Source: UBA5972 sp964567685
Lineage (GTDB): Bacteria > Pseudomonadota > Alphaproteobacteria > Rhodobacterales > Rhodobacteraceae
Assembly: GCA_964567685.1 (NCBI GenBank)
Contig: CAZMNO010000001.1
Location: 1 to 64,000, forward strand
Direction of reading: 5' to 3'
Length of the DNA stretch: 64,000 nucleotides
Shown here: positions 57,037-64,000 of the stretch, one piece after another
Numbering within the stretch: position 1 is the stretch's first letter
Layout of the letters: every line of letters starts with the position of its first letter
The notes under the pieces: generated by a model
What the model was told of the DNA's origin: nothing
Seen by the model: only the letters and a program-made list of their open reading frames with translations
Databases searched by the model: none
Position numbers and translations under genes: made by a program

Positions 57037-59499
57037 ATGACTGATTTCCCAACAACAGCACGGGTTGTCATTATCGGGGGCGGGGTCGTTGGAACCTCCT
57101 CCCTCTACCATCTGGCAAAAGCGGGCTGGACCGATTGTGTTCTTCTGGAAAAGAACGAGCTGACGGCGGGCTCCACCTGGCATGCTGCGGGCAATGTGCC
57201 GACCTTTTCGACAAGCTGGTCGATCATGAACATGCAGCGCTATTCGACCGAGCTTTATTCGGGGCTGGGTGAGGCGGTTGACTACCCGATGAACTACCAC
57301 GTCACCGGGTCAATCCGGCTGGCGCATTCCAAGGAGCGGATGCAGGAGTTTGAGCGTGCCAAGGGGATGGGGCTTTATCAGGGGATCGATATCGAAATCC
57401 TCGATCTGGACGAGACCAAGGGGCGTTATCCTTTCCTTGAAACCCATGATCTGAAGGGCTCGCTCTATGACCCCAATGATGGCGATATCGACCCGGCGCA
57501 GCTGACGCAGGCTTTGGCCAAAGGTGCCCGCGACATGGGCGCAAAGATCATGCGCTTCTGTCCGGCGACCGGGGTCAGCCGGGAAAACGGTGAGTGGATC
57601 GTGCATACCGACAAGGGCGATATCCGCTGCGAATATGTGGTCAATGCCGCCGGCTACTATGCCCAGCGCGTGGGCGAGTGGTTCCGCAAATATGGCGGGC
57701 GTACCGTGCCGATGATGGTGATGAGCCATCAGTATCTGCTGAGCGAGGAAATTCCTGAGCTTGAGGCCTGGAACAAGGAGGTGGGCCACAAGCTGCCCCT
57801 GCTCAGGGATGTCGACAGTTCCTATTACCTCAGGCAGGAAAAATTCGGCCTGAACCTTGGCCCCTACGAGGGCAATTGCAAGGCGCACTGGGTCGATCCC
57901 AGCGATCCGATGCCGGAGGATTTCAGCTTTCAGCTTTATCCCGATGATCTTGACCGTATTGAATGGCATATCGAAGACGCTATGGCCCGGGTGCCGCTGT
58001 TGGGTCAGGCGGGGATTTCCAAGGTGATCAACGGCCCGATCCCTTACGCACCCGATGGCAACCCGCTGGTTGGCCCAATGCCGGGTGTTCCCAATGCGTT
58101 TGAGGCCTGTGTCTTCACCTTTGGCATCGCCCAGGGTGGCGGGGCCGGTAAAGTGCTGGCGGAATGGATCACCGAAGGGCAGACCGAATGGGATATGTGG
58201 TCGTGCGATCCGCGCCGTTATACCGACTATACTGACCCGGAATATTGCGTTGAAAACGGTATGCAGATCTATGGCCATGAATACGCCATGCATTTCCCGC
58301 ATCACCGCTGGCCCGCCGGTAAAGACCGCAAGCTTTCACCGATTGATGATCGTATTCGCGAAATGGGTGGCCAGATGGGGGCCTATAACGGCTGGGAGCG
58401 GGCAAACTGGTTTGCGCAAGAGGGCGATGACACCTCTGAAGCAGCCACCCAGACATGGAACCGTGCTGGTCCGTGGGAGAGGCGCATCCGCGAGGAATGC
58501 GAGGCGGTGCGCGATGCGGCCGGTATCCTCGATCTGCCGGGATTCTCGCGTTATCGGGTACAAGGCGAAGGGGCCGATGAATGGCTGCGCGGGTTCTGTA
58601 CCGGCGGTATTCCCAAGATCGGACGCATTGGTCTGATCTATGTTTCTGATGCGCGCGGGCGCATTCTGACGGAAATGTCGGTCATGCGGATCAAAGAGGA
58701 TTTCTATTTCCTGATCACCGCCGGCGGGGCCGAATGGCATGATTATGAGCTGGTCAAGTCGCGTCTGCCTGCGGATACGAAGATCGAGGTTCAGAACGTC
58801 ACCAAGGATTTCATGACGCAGATTTTCACCGGGCCGAAGACCCGTGAAATTCTGGCCGAAATCTCCGGTGCCGACCTGACCCTGCCCTGGCTGACCCATC
58901 AATCTGCCAAGATCGGCGATCACTGGGTGCAACTGGTTCGGGTGAGCTTTGCCGGTGAGCTTGGCTGGGAAATTCATTCGATGATGACCGACACGGCATC
59001 GGTTTATGACATTGTGATGGAGGCAGGTGCAAAGCACGGGCTGAAACCCTTTGGCATGTTCGCCTTGAACTCCCTTCGTGTCGAAAAGGGGTACCGGGCG
59101 TGGAAAGGTGATCTGTCGACAGACTATTCGATTCTGGAAGGCGGGCTGGATCGCTTTGTCAAGCTGGACAAACCACAGGATTTCGTCGGCAAAGCGGCGA
59201 TTTTAAGTGAAAAGCAACGCGGTGTGGCCAAGCGGTTTGTGACGCTGGTTGTGGATGCTGGCGACGCGGATGCGCCTTACATGTCAACGCTCTGGCATGA
59301 CGGCAAGGTGGTTGGCGAGACCACCTCCGGGGCGTGGGGATACCGGGTTGATGCTTCGATTGCGCTGGGCATGTTGCGGGCCGATCTGGCAGTGCCGGGA
59401 ACCGAGATCGAGGTTGAGATCTATGGTGAGCGCTGCCGCGCTGTGGTGCAGGAAGACCAGCCACTATGGGATCCGGCGAACGAGAGGTTGCGGGCGTAA
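57037..59499 (+). CDS. FAD-dependent dimethylglycine dehydrogenase-like protein with GcvT domain
   Basis: 820 aa. The N-terminal FAD domain begins with VVIIGGGVVGTSSLYHLAKA and has GSTWHAAGN, where the histidine binds FAD covalently in DMGDH. A central linker leads to the C-terminal GcvT (aminomethyltransferase) part with SFAGELGWEIHSMM, where folate takes the released one-carbon unit. Family members demethylate dimethylglycine, sarcosine, DMSP or related compounds. The substrate here is not deducible. A paralogue lies at 61570. The cluster with a homocysteine methyltransferase suggests methylated-amine use. Confidence 0.9.
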   Translation: MTDFPTTARVVIIGGGVVGTSSLYHLAKAGWTDCVLLEKNELTAGSTWHAAGNVPTFSTSWSIMNMQRYSTELYSGLGEAVDYPMNYHVTGSIRLAHSKERMQEFERAKGMGLYQGIDIEILDLDETKGRYPFLETHDLKGSLYDPNDGDIDPAQLTQALAKGARDMGAKIMRFCPATGVSRENGEWIVHTDKGDIRCEYVVNAAGYYAQRVGEWFRKYGGRTVPMMVMSHQYLLSEEIPELEAWNKEVGHKLPLLRDVDSSYYLRQEKFGLNLGPYEGNCKAHWVDPSDPMPEDFSFQLYPDDLDRIEWHIEDAMARVPLLGQAGISKVINGPIPYAPDGNPLVGPMPGVPNAFEACVFTFGIAQGGGAGKVLAEWITEGQTEWDMWSCDPRRYTDYTDPEYCVENGMQIYGHEYAMHFPHHRWPAGKDRKLSPIDDRIREMGGQMGAYNGWERANWFAQEGDDTSEAATQTWNRAGPWERRIREECEAVRDAAGILDLPGFSRYRVQGEGADEWLRGFCTGGIPKIGRIGLIYVSDARGRILTEMSVMRIKEDFYFLITAGGAEWHDYELVKSRLPADTKIEVQNVTKDFMTQIFTGPKTREILAEISGADLTLPWLTHQSAKIGDHWVQLVRVSFAGELGWEIHSMMTDTASVYDIVMEAGAKHGLKPFGMFALNSLRVEKGYRAWKGDLSTDYSILEGGLDRFVKLDKPQDFVGKAAILSEKQRGVAKRFVTLVVDAGDADAPYMSTLWHDGKVVGETTSGAWGYRVDASIALGMLRADLAVPGTEIEVEIYGERCRAVVQEDQPLWDPANERLRA

Positions 59500-59508
59500 T
59501 TGGGGACA

Positions 59509-59582
59509 TCCCCGTGAAAACGGGGACCTCTTTCAATATGGCGCTAGGTTTCTGGAGGTTCCCGCTTTCGCGGGAATGACAA
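59509..59582. repeat. Twin hairpins, CCCGCTTTCGCGGGAATGACA type
   Basis: TCCCCGT-GAAA-ACGGGGA (59509-59526) and TTCCCGC-TTTC-GCGGGAA (59559-59576). The second shares the CCCGCTTTCGCGGG.ATGACA core with 10653-10674. They lie between two genes of the one-carbon cluster and could modulate downstream expression. Confidence 0.7.
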
Positions 59583-59595
59583 CGGGAGGGATGGC

Positions 59596-60492
59596 ATGAC
59601 CAAAATCACTTTGATGGACGGCAGCATTGGGCAGGAAGTTGTCAAGCGGGCCGGTGACAAGCCCACTGCCCTTTGGTCGACTCAGGCGATGATTGATCAT
59701 CCGGGTATCGTGAGTGACGTGCATGGCGATTATTTTGCGGCAGGGGCCACGATTGCCACTACGAATACCTATGCGATCCATCGGGACAGGCTGGCCAAGT
59801 TTCTGGATGAGGCGCAGTTTGAACCCCTGATCGGCGCTGCGTTAAAGGAGGCGAAACTTGCGCGCGACACTGCAGGCGGAGGGCGTATCGCCGGGTCCAT
59901 TGGCCCGTTAGCTGCCTCCTATCGGCCTGACCTCTGCCCGCCACCTGACGAGGCCGCCCCTCTGATCGCGGAGCTTGCCGGTCTGCTGGAAGCGGAGGTT
60001 GATCTGTTGATCTGCGAGACCGTGTCGTCAGTCGAACAGGCCGAAGGGGCGTTGCTTGGGTGCAAGGATATCGCCAAGCCTGTCTGGTTGGCAGTGACGG
60101 TCAGGGATGATGACGGCTCCCGGCTTCGTTCCGGCGAACCGGTTGGCGATCTTGCCGGTGTGGTCGAGAAATACCAACCGGAGGCTGTTCTGGTGAATTG
60201 CTCCACACCAGAGGTGATGGAGGATGCGCTGAGGATCATCCGCGATTTTGGCAAACCCTTTGGGGCCTATGCAAATGGGTTCAAGAAAATCTCTGAGGGG
60301 TTTCTTAAGGACAGTCCGACGGTTGATGCACTGGAAGCGCGGACTGATCTTGGCCCGGCGGAATACGCCGATTTCGCTCTGCGATGGGTTGGCATGGGCG
60401 CCACGTTCATCGGGGGTTGCTGTGAAACCGGGCCTGCGCATATCGCTGAAATCGCCCGGCGGCTGGAACGGTCGGGATTTGAGATTGTGTGA
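59596..60492 (+). CDS. Homocysteine S-methyltransferase family protein (BHMT-like)
   Basis: 298 aa. TIM-barrel Zn methyltransferase: LMDGSIGQEVVKRAG at the start, the first cysteine in VLVNCSTPEVM and the pair in GGCCETGPAHI near the end bind zinc. It would transfer a methyl group, perhaps from a betaine-type donor, to homocysteine. Flanked by two DMGDH-like genes, it fits a pathway where a methyl group is taken first and the remaining ones are oxidised. GGGAGGG precedes the start. Confidence 0.88.
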   Translation: MTKITLMDGSIGQEVVKRAGDKPTALWSTQAMIDHPGIVSDVHGDYFAAGATIATTNTYAIHRDRLAKFLDEAQFEPLIGAALKEAKLARDTAGGGRIAGSIGPLAASYRPDLCPPPDEAAPLIAELAGLLEAEVDLLICETVSSVEQAEGALLGCKDIAKPVWLAVTVRDDDGSRLRSGEPVGDLAGVVEKYQPEAVLVNCSTPEVMEDALRIIRDFGKPFGAYANGFKKISEGFLKDSPTVDALEARTDLGPAEYADFALRWVGMGATFIGGCCETGPAHIAEIARRLERSGFEIV

Positions 60493-60498
60493 CGGGAA

Positions 60499-61557
60499 AT
60501 GAGTATTTCTGAAACAATGAAAGGCGTCCAGCTGGTTGGGCATGGCGGGCCGGAGCAACTGGTTTGGAACGAGGCGATCCCGGTGCCTGAGCCTGAGGCG
60601 GGTGAAGTTCTGGTCAGGGTGTTGGCGGCAGGTGTGAATAACACCGATATCAACACCCGCATTGGCTGGTATTCCAGCGAGGTGACCGGTGCGACCGGCA
60701 ATGTTGGTGACGAGGTTATTGAAGCTGGCGGTTGGGGCGGCGCGCTGGGATTTCCCCGCATTCAGGGATCGGATCTTTGCGGAGAGGTTGTGGCGCTGGG
60801 TGACGGTGTGACCGGGCTGAAACTGGGCGCGCGCGTGACCTGCCCGACGAACCAGCCTATCCCTACCAAAGAGGAGCCGACGAAGTTTGAAGCGATTGGT
60901 TCTGAATATGACGGGGCGTTTGCTGAATATTGTACTTTGCCTGCCGGTCAGGTTTTTGATGTGACGGCTTCTCCCCTCAGTGATGTGGAAATCGGCGTGA
61001 TGCCCTGTGCCTATGGCACGGCCTTCAATCTCTTGAACCGTGCAGGTGTAACCAAAAAGGATCATGTCCTCGTCACCGGGGCCTCGGGTGGTGTCGGACT
61101 GGCGGCAGTTCAGCTTGCCAAACATCTCGGGGCAAAGGTCACGGCAATTTCAAGCGCTGCCAAGGCAGGGGCGGTGCGTGATGCCGGTGCTGATTTTCTG
61201 CTTGATCGCGGTGATGTGCCGGGTGCCGACAGCGTGAGCGTTGTGATTGATATCGTCGGCGGGGACGGATTCGCCCCCTTGCTTGACGCGCTTAAACCGG
61301 GTGGGCGGTATGCCACTTCCGGCGCGATTGCCGGGCCGATTGTGCAGGCGGATCTGCGGGTGATCTACCTCAAGGACCTGACGATTTTTGGCTGTACCTA
61401 CACACCGAGAGGGGTTTTCGCTGGTCTGGTTGATATCATAAACCAGGGCGCTGTACGGCCTCTTGTTTCCAAATCCTACCCACTGAAAGACATCACCCGG
61501 GCACAGGAGGAATTCGCCTCCAAACGCTATCCCGGCAAACTTGTCCTCATACCCTGA
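60499..61557 (+). CDS. Zinc-type/quinone-oxidoreductase-like dehydrogenase (MDR family)
   Basis: 352 aa medium-chain reductase. GroES-like half with GDEVIEAGGWGGALGFPRIQ and IQGSDLCGEVVALGDGV; Rossmann site VLVTGASGGVGLAAVQLAKH. The catalytic zinc cysteine of alcohol dehydrogenases is not clearly present, so a QOR-like reductase is more likely. The first six codons (MSISET) come from the GAGTATTTCTGAAACAATG repeat (60501); the real start may be the second Met (60517, MKGVQLVGHGG). 6 nt after the methyltransferase gene. Confidence 0.88.
   Translation: MSISETMKGVQLVGHGGPEQLVWNEAIPVPEPEAGEVLVRVLAAGVNNTDINTRIGWYSSEVTGATGNVGDEVIEAGGWGGALGFPRIQGSDLCGEVVALGDGVTGLKLGARVTCPTNQPIPTKEEPTKFEAIGSEYDGAFAEYCTLPAGQVFDVTASPLSDVEIGVMPCAYGTAFNLLNRAGVTKKDHVLVTGASGGVGLAAVQLAKHLGAKVTAISSAAKAGAVRDAGADFLLDRGDVPGADSVSVVIDIVGGDGFAPLLDALKPGGRYATSGAIAGPIVQADLRVIYLKDLTIFGCTYTPRGVFAGLVDIINQGAVRPLVSKSYPLKDITRAQEEFASKRYPGKLVLIP
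60501..60521 (+). repeat. 21-bp GAGTATTTCTGAAACAATGAA repeat
   Basis: Identical to 40470-40490. It covers the 5' end of the MDR gene, including both candidate start codons' surroundings. Confidence 0.75.
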
Positions 61558-61569
61558 CGGAGTTCTGAC

Positions 61570-64000
61570 ATGACCCTTCCCTCAAAAGCACGTGCAGTCA
61601 TCATCGGCGGTGGAGTCGTTGGCTGTTCGGTTGCCTATCATCTGGCAAAACTCGGCTGGAAAGATGTTGTCCTGCTGGAACGCAAACAACTGACCAGCGG
61701 TACCACCTGGCATGCGGCGGGGCTGATCGGGCAGTTGAGAGCGACCGCCAACATGACCAAGCTGGCGCGCTATTCGGCAGAGCTTTATCGCGGGCTGGAA
61801 GAGGAGACGGGTGTGGCCACGGGGTTGCGCACGCTCGGGTCAATCACGGTTGCCCTGACCGATGAGCGCAAGGAAGAGATCTTCCGTCAGGCCGCGATGG
61901 CGCGTGCCTTTGGCGTGCCGGTTGAAGAGATTTCGCCAGACGAAGCGAAGACACGCTATGAACATCTGAACATCGACGGCGTTAAGGCTGCCGTGTTTTT
62001 ACCAACCGACGGGCAGGGCGACCCTGCCAATATCGCGCTGGCACTGGCCAAGGGTGCACGTTTGGGCGGTGCACTTGTTGAAGAGAACGTCAAGGTGACC
62101 GGCATTGAGGTCAAGGATCGGCTCGCAACGGCCGTGAGCTGGGCGAAAGGCGGGGAAGAAGGCCGGATTGAGGCGGACCATGTGATCAATTGCGCCGGCA
62201 TGTGGGGCCACGAGGTCGGGCGCATGGCCGGTGTGAACGTACCCCTACATGCCTGCGAGCATTTCTATATCGTGACCGAGGCCATTCCGGGCCTTGCGCA
62301 GATGCCGGTGCTGCGGGTGCCTGATGAGTGTGCCTACTACAAGGAAGACGCGGGCAAATACCTGCTGGGCGCGTTTGAGCCCAACGCAAAACCCTGGGGG
62401 ATGAACGGCATTCCCGAGGATTTCTGCTTTGATCAGCTGCAGGAAGATTTCGATCATTTCGAACCAATCCTTGAGCGCGCGGTCAACCGTCTGCCGATGC
62501 TGGCAGAGGCGGGGATTCACACGTTTTTCAACGGGCCCGAGAGCTTCACGCCTGACAATGCCTATCATCTGGGGCAGTCGCTGGAGGTTGACAACTATTG
62601 GGTTGCGGCCGGGTTCAACTCAGTTGGTATCCAATCTGCCGGCGGGGCTGGCATGGTTCTGGCCGAGTGGATGGAAACCGGTGAGCGGCCCTTTGATCTT
62701 GGCGATGTCGATATTCAGCGGTGCCAGCCATTTCAGGGTAATAAGACCTATCTTTTCGAGCGTTCCAAAGAGACGCTGGGGCTGCTTTACGCTGATCACT
62801 ACCCCTACCGGCAAAAGGCAACGGCGCGTGGTATAAGGCGCACGCCGTTCCATCAGCAGCTACTGGATCGTGGGGCTGTCATGGGTGAGGCTGCCGGGTG
62901 GGAACGCGCGAACTGGTTTGCCGATGAAGGGCAGGAGCGCGAATACCGATATAGCTGGAAAAGGCAGAACTGGTTTGAAAATTCTGCGCGCGAACACCGG
63001 GCTGTTCGTGAAAATGTCGGCATCTATGACATGACGTCATTCGGCAAGATCAGGATCGAAGGGCCGGATGCCGAGGCCTTTCTGAACTATGTCTGTGGGG
63101 CGGATATGTCTGTGCCCAATGGAAAGATTGTCTACACGCAGTTTCTGAATGTGCGGGGAGGCATGGAAGCTGATGTCACGGTCACAAGGCTGAGCGAGAC
63201 GTCCTATCTGATGGTGACCCCCGGGGCGACGCGACTTGCCGATGAAACATGGATGCGGCGCCATCTGGGGGATTTTCGAGCGGTAATCACAGACGTTACC
63301 GCCGGTGAGGGGGTGTTGGCAGTGATGGGGCCGAATGCCCGACAACTTATGCAGGCGGTTTCGCCCGCTGATTTCAACAATGCAGCCAATCCCTTTGGCA
63401 CGGCGCAGGAAATCGAGCTGGGCATGGGTCTGGCGCGGGCACACCGGGTTTCCTATGTCGGGGAGCTTGGCTGGGAGGTTTACGCCTCATCCGATATGGC
63501 GGCGCATGTGTTTGAAACATTGTGGGAGGTCGGGCAGGATATGGGGCTGAAGCTGTGTGGCATGCATATGATGGACAGCTGCCGGATTGAGAAAGCATTC
63601 CGCCATTTCGGCCATGACATTACCTGCGAGGATCACGTGCTGGAGGCGGGACTTGGCTTTGCGGTGAAGACCGACAAACCGGAATTCATCGGTCGTGATG
63701 CAGTCCTGAAAAAGAAGGAAGAGGGTTTGAACGCCCGCTTGGTGCAATTCCTGCTGCAGGACCCGGAACCGCTGCTTTACCACAACGAACCAATCCTGCG
63801 TGATGGCGAGATCGTCGGGTATCTGTCCTCGGGCAATTACGGGCATACGCTGGGTGGAGCCGTTGGTATGGGGTATGTGCCTTGCAAGGGCGAGAGCGCG
63901 GCCGAGGTGCTTGCCTCGACTTACGAGGTTGATGTTGCGGGTGTGAGGGTCAAGGCCGAGGCCAGTATGAGGCCGATCTATGATCCCAAGGCTGAGCGGG
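61570..64000 (+). CDS. FAD-dependent dimethylglycine dehydrogenase-like protein, partial
   Basis: Open from ATG 61570 to the window end, 810 codons, so only the last few residues are missing. AVIIGGGVVGCSVAYHLAKL is the FAD site and GTTWHAAGLI the covalent-FAD histidine region. The GcvT half includes RENVGIYDMTSFGKIRIEG, SYVGELGWEVYA and EDHVLEAGLGFAVKTD. Paralogue of the gene at 57037 with the same two-domain layout. Possibly specific for a different methylated amine. Confidence 0.9.
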   Translation, partial: MTLPSKARAVIIGGGVVGCSVAYHLAKLGWKDVVLLERKQLTSGTTWHAAGLIGQLRATANMTKLARYSAELYRGLEEETGVATGLRTLGSITVALTDERKEEIFRQAAMARAFGVPVEEISPDEAKTRYEHLNIDGVKAAVFLPTDGQGDPANIALALAKGARLGGALVEENVKVTGIEVKDRLATAVSWAKGGEEGRIEADHVINCAGMWGHEVGRMAGVNVPLHACEHFYIVTEAIPGLAQMPVLRVPDECAYYKEDAGKYLLGAFEPNAKPWGMNGIPEDFCFDQLQEDFDHFEPILERAVNRLPMLAEAGIHTFFNGPESFTPDNAYHLGQSLEVDNYWVAAGFNSVGIQSAGGAGMVLAEWMETGERPFDLGDVDIQRCQPFQGNKTYLFERSKETLGLLYADHYPYRQKATARGIRRTPFHQQLLDRGAVMGEAAGWERANWFADEGQEREYRYSWKRQNWFENSAREHRAVRENVGIYDMTSFGKIRIEGPDAEAFLNYVCGADMSVPNGKIVYTQFLNVRGGMEADVTVTRLSETSYLMVTPGATRLADETWMRRHLGDFRAVITDVTAGEGVLAVMGPNARQLMQAVSPADFNNAANPFGTAQEIELGMGLARAHRVSYVGELGWEVYASSDMAAHVFETLWEVGQDMGLKLCGMHMMDSCRIEKAFRHFGHDITCEDHVLEAGLGFAVKTDKPEFIGRDAVLKKKEEGLNARLVQFLLQDPEPLLYHNEPILRDGEIVGYLSSGNYGHTLGGAVGMGYVPCKGESAAEVLASTYEVDVAGVRVKAEASMRPIYDPKAER

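Noticed and set aside
1..64000. CRISPR array, tRNA, rRNA, prophage or integrase genes
   Set aside because: No regularly spaced repeats, no T-loop/acceptor patterns or rRNA stretches, and no recombinase motifs were found on either strand.

Overview
The window is chromosomal DNA from an alphaproteobacterium, most likely a Rhodobacteraceae (Roseobacter-type) member. The evidence is: MipZ in place of MinD; split F0 genes (atpI-B-E-F'-F) without F1 genes alongside; an SOS box of the alphaproteobacterial GTTC-N7-GTTC type before imuB; the gene order ffh...rpsP-rimM-trmD...rplS-rpmE; two dimethylglycine-dehydrogenase-like FAD/GcvT proteins; and GC-rich coding sequence with short REP-like palindromes. 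No rRNA, tRNA or CRISPR array was seen.

Layout. 0.1-2.8 kb: ArsR/SRPBCC pair, DMT exporter, sulfotransferase-like gene. 2.9-13.5 kb: str and S10 ribosomal operons (rpsL-rpsG-fusA-tuf-rpsJ-rplCDW, then rplB-rpsS-rplV-rpsC-rplP). The S10 operon is split after rplW by a terminator, a reversed SoxW-like gene, palindromic repeats and a new promoter. 13.6-15.8 kb: decayed KAP-family NTPase and an orphan Rieske oxygenase. 15.8-26.5 kb (minus strand): mipZ, rpmE, rplS, an inserted RTX/cadherin-like protein gene, then trmD, rimM, an EVE-domain gene, rpsP, chorismate mutase, three tandem GNAT genes, a zinc-ribbon protein gene and ffh. 26.6-29.3 kb: DUF1697, DoxX, an azoreductase gene with an amber stop, and a divergent LysR regulator.

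29.3-43.3 kb is a reductive pyrimidine-degradation locus: preT and preA (NAD-dependent dihydropyrimidine dehydrogenase), a nitroreductase, an EamA transporter, two related RutR-like TetR regulators, an N-carbamoyl amidohydrolase (beta-ureidopropionase type), dihydropyrimidinase hydA, and an ABC transporter with an NMT1/THI5-like binding protein. RutR-type palindromes lie before preT, before the first TetR gene and between the second TetR gene and the amidohydrolase gene. Three small genes, one of them CdiI-like, sit between the amidohydrolase gene and hydA. The first two are followed by what look like decayed copies of the hydA start.

43.3-57 kb: DUF3131 protein, ArsR regulator with two palindromic operators, the F0 operon, a GntR regulator, OmpA-like lipoprotein, AraC-Ogt fusion, orphan imuB, M23 peptidase, a CpxP-like sensor divergent from a Crp-like regulator, XRE-cupin regulator, GFA enzyme and LysE exporter. 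57-64 kb: a methylated-amine/one-carbon cluster (DMGDH-like, homocysteine methyltransferase, quinone-oxidoreductase-like, second DMGDH-like gene cut by the window end).
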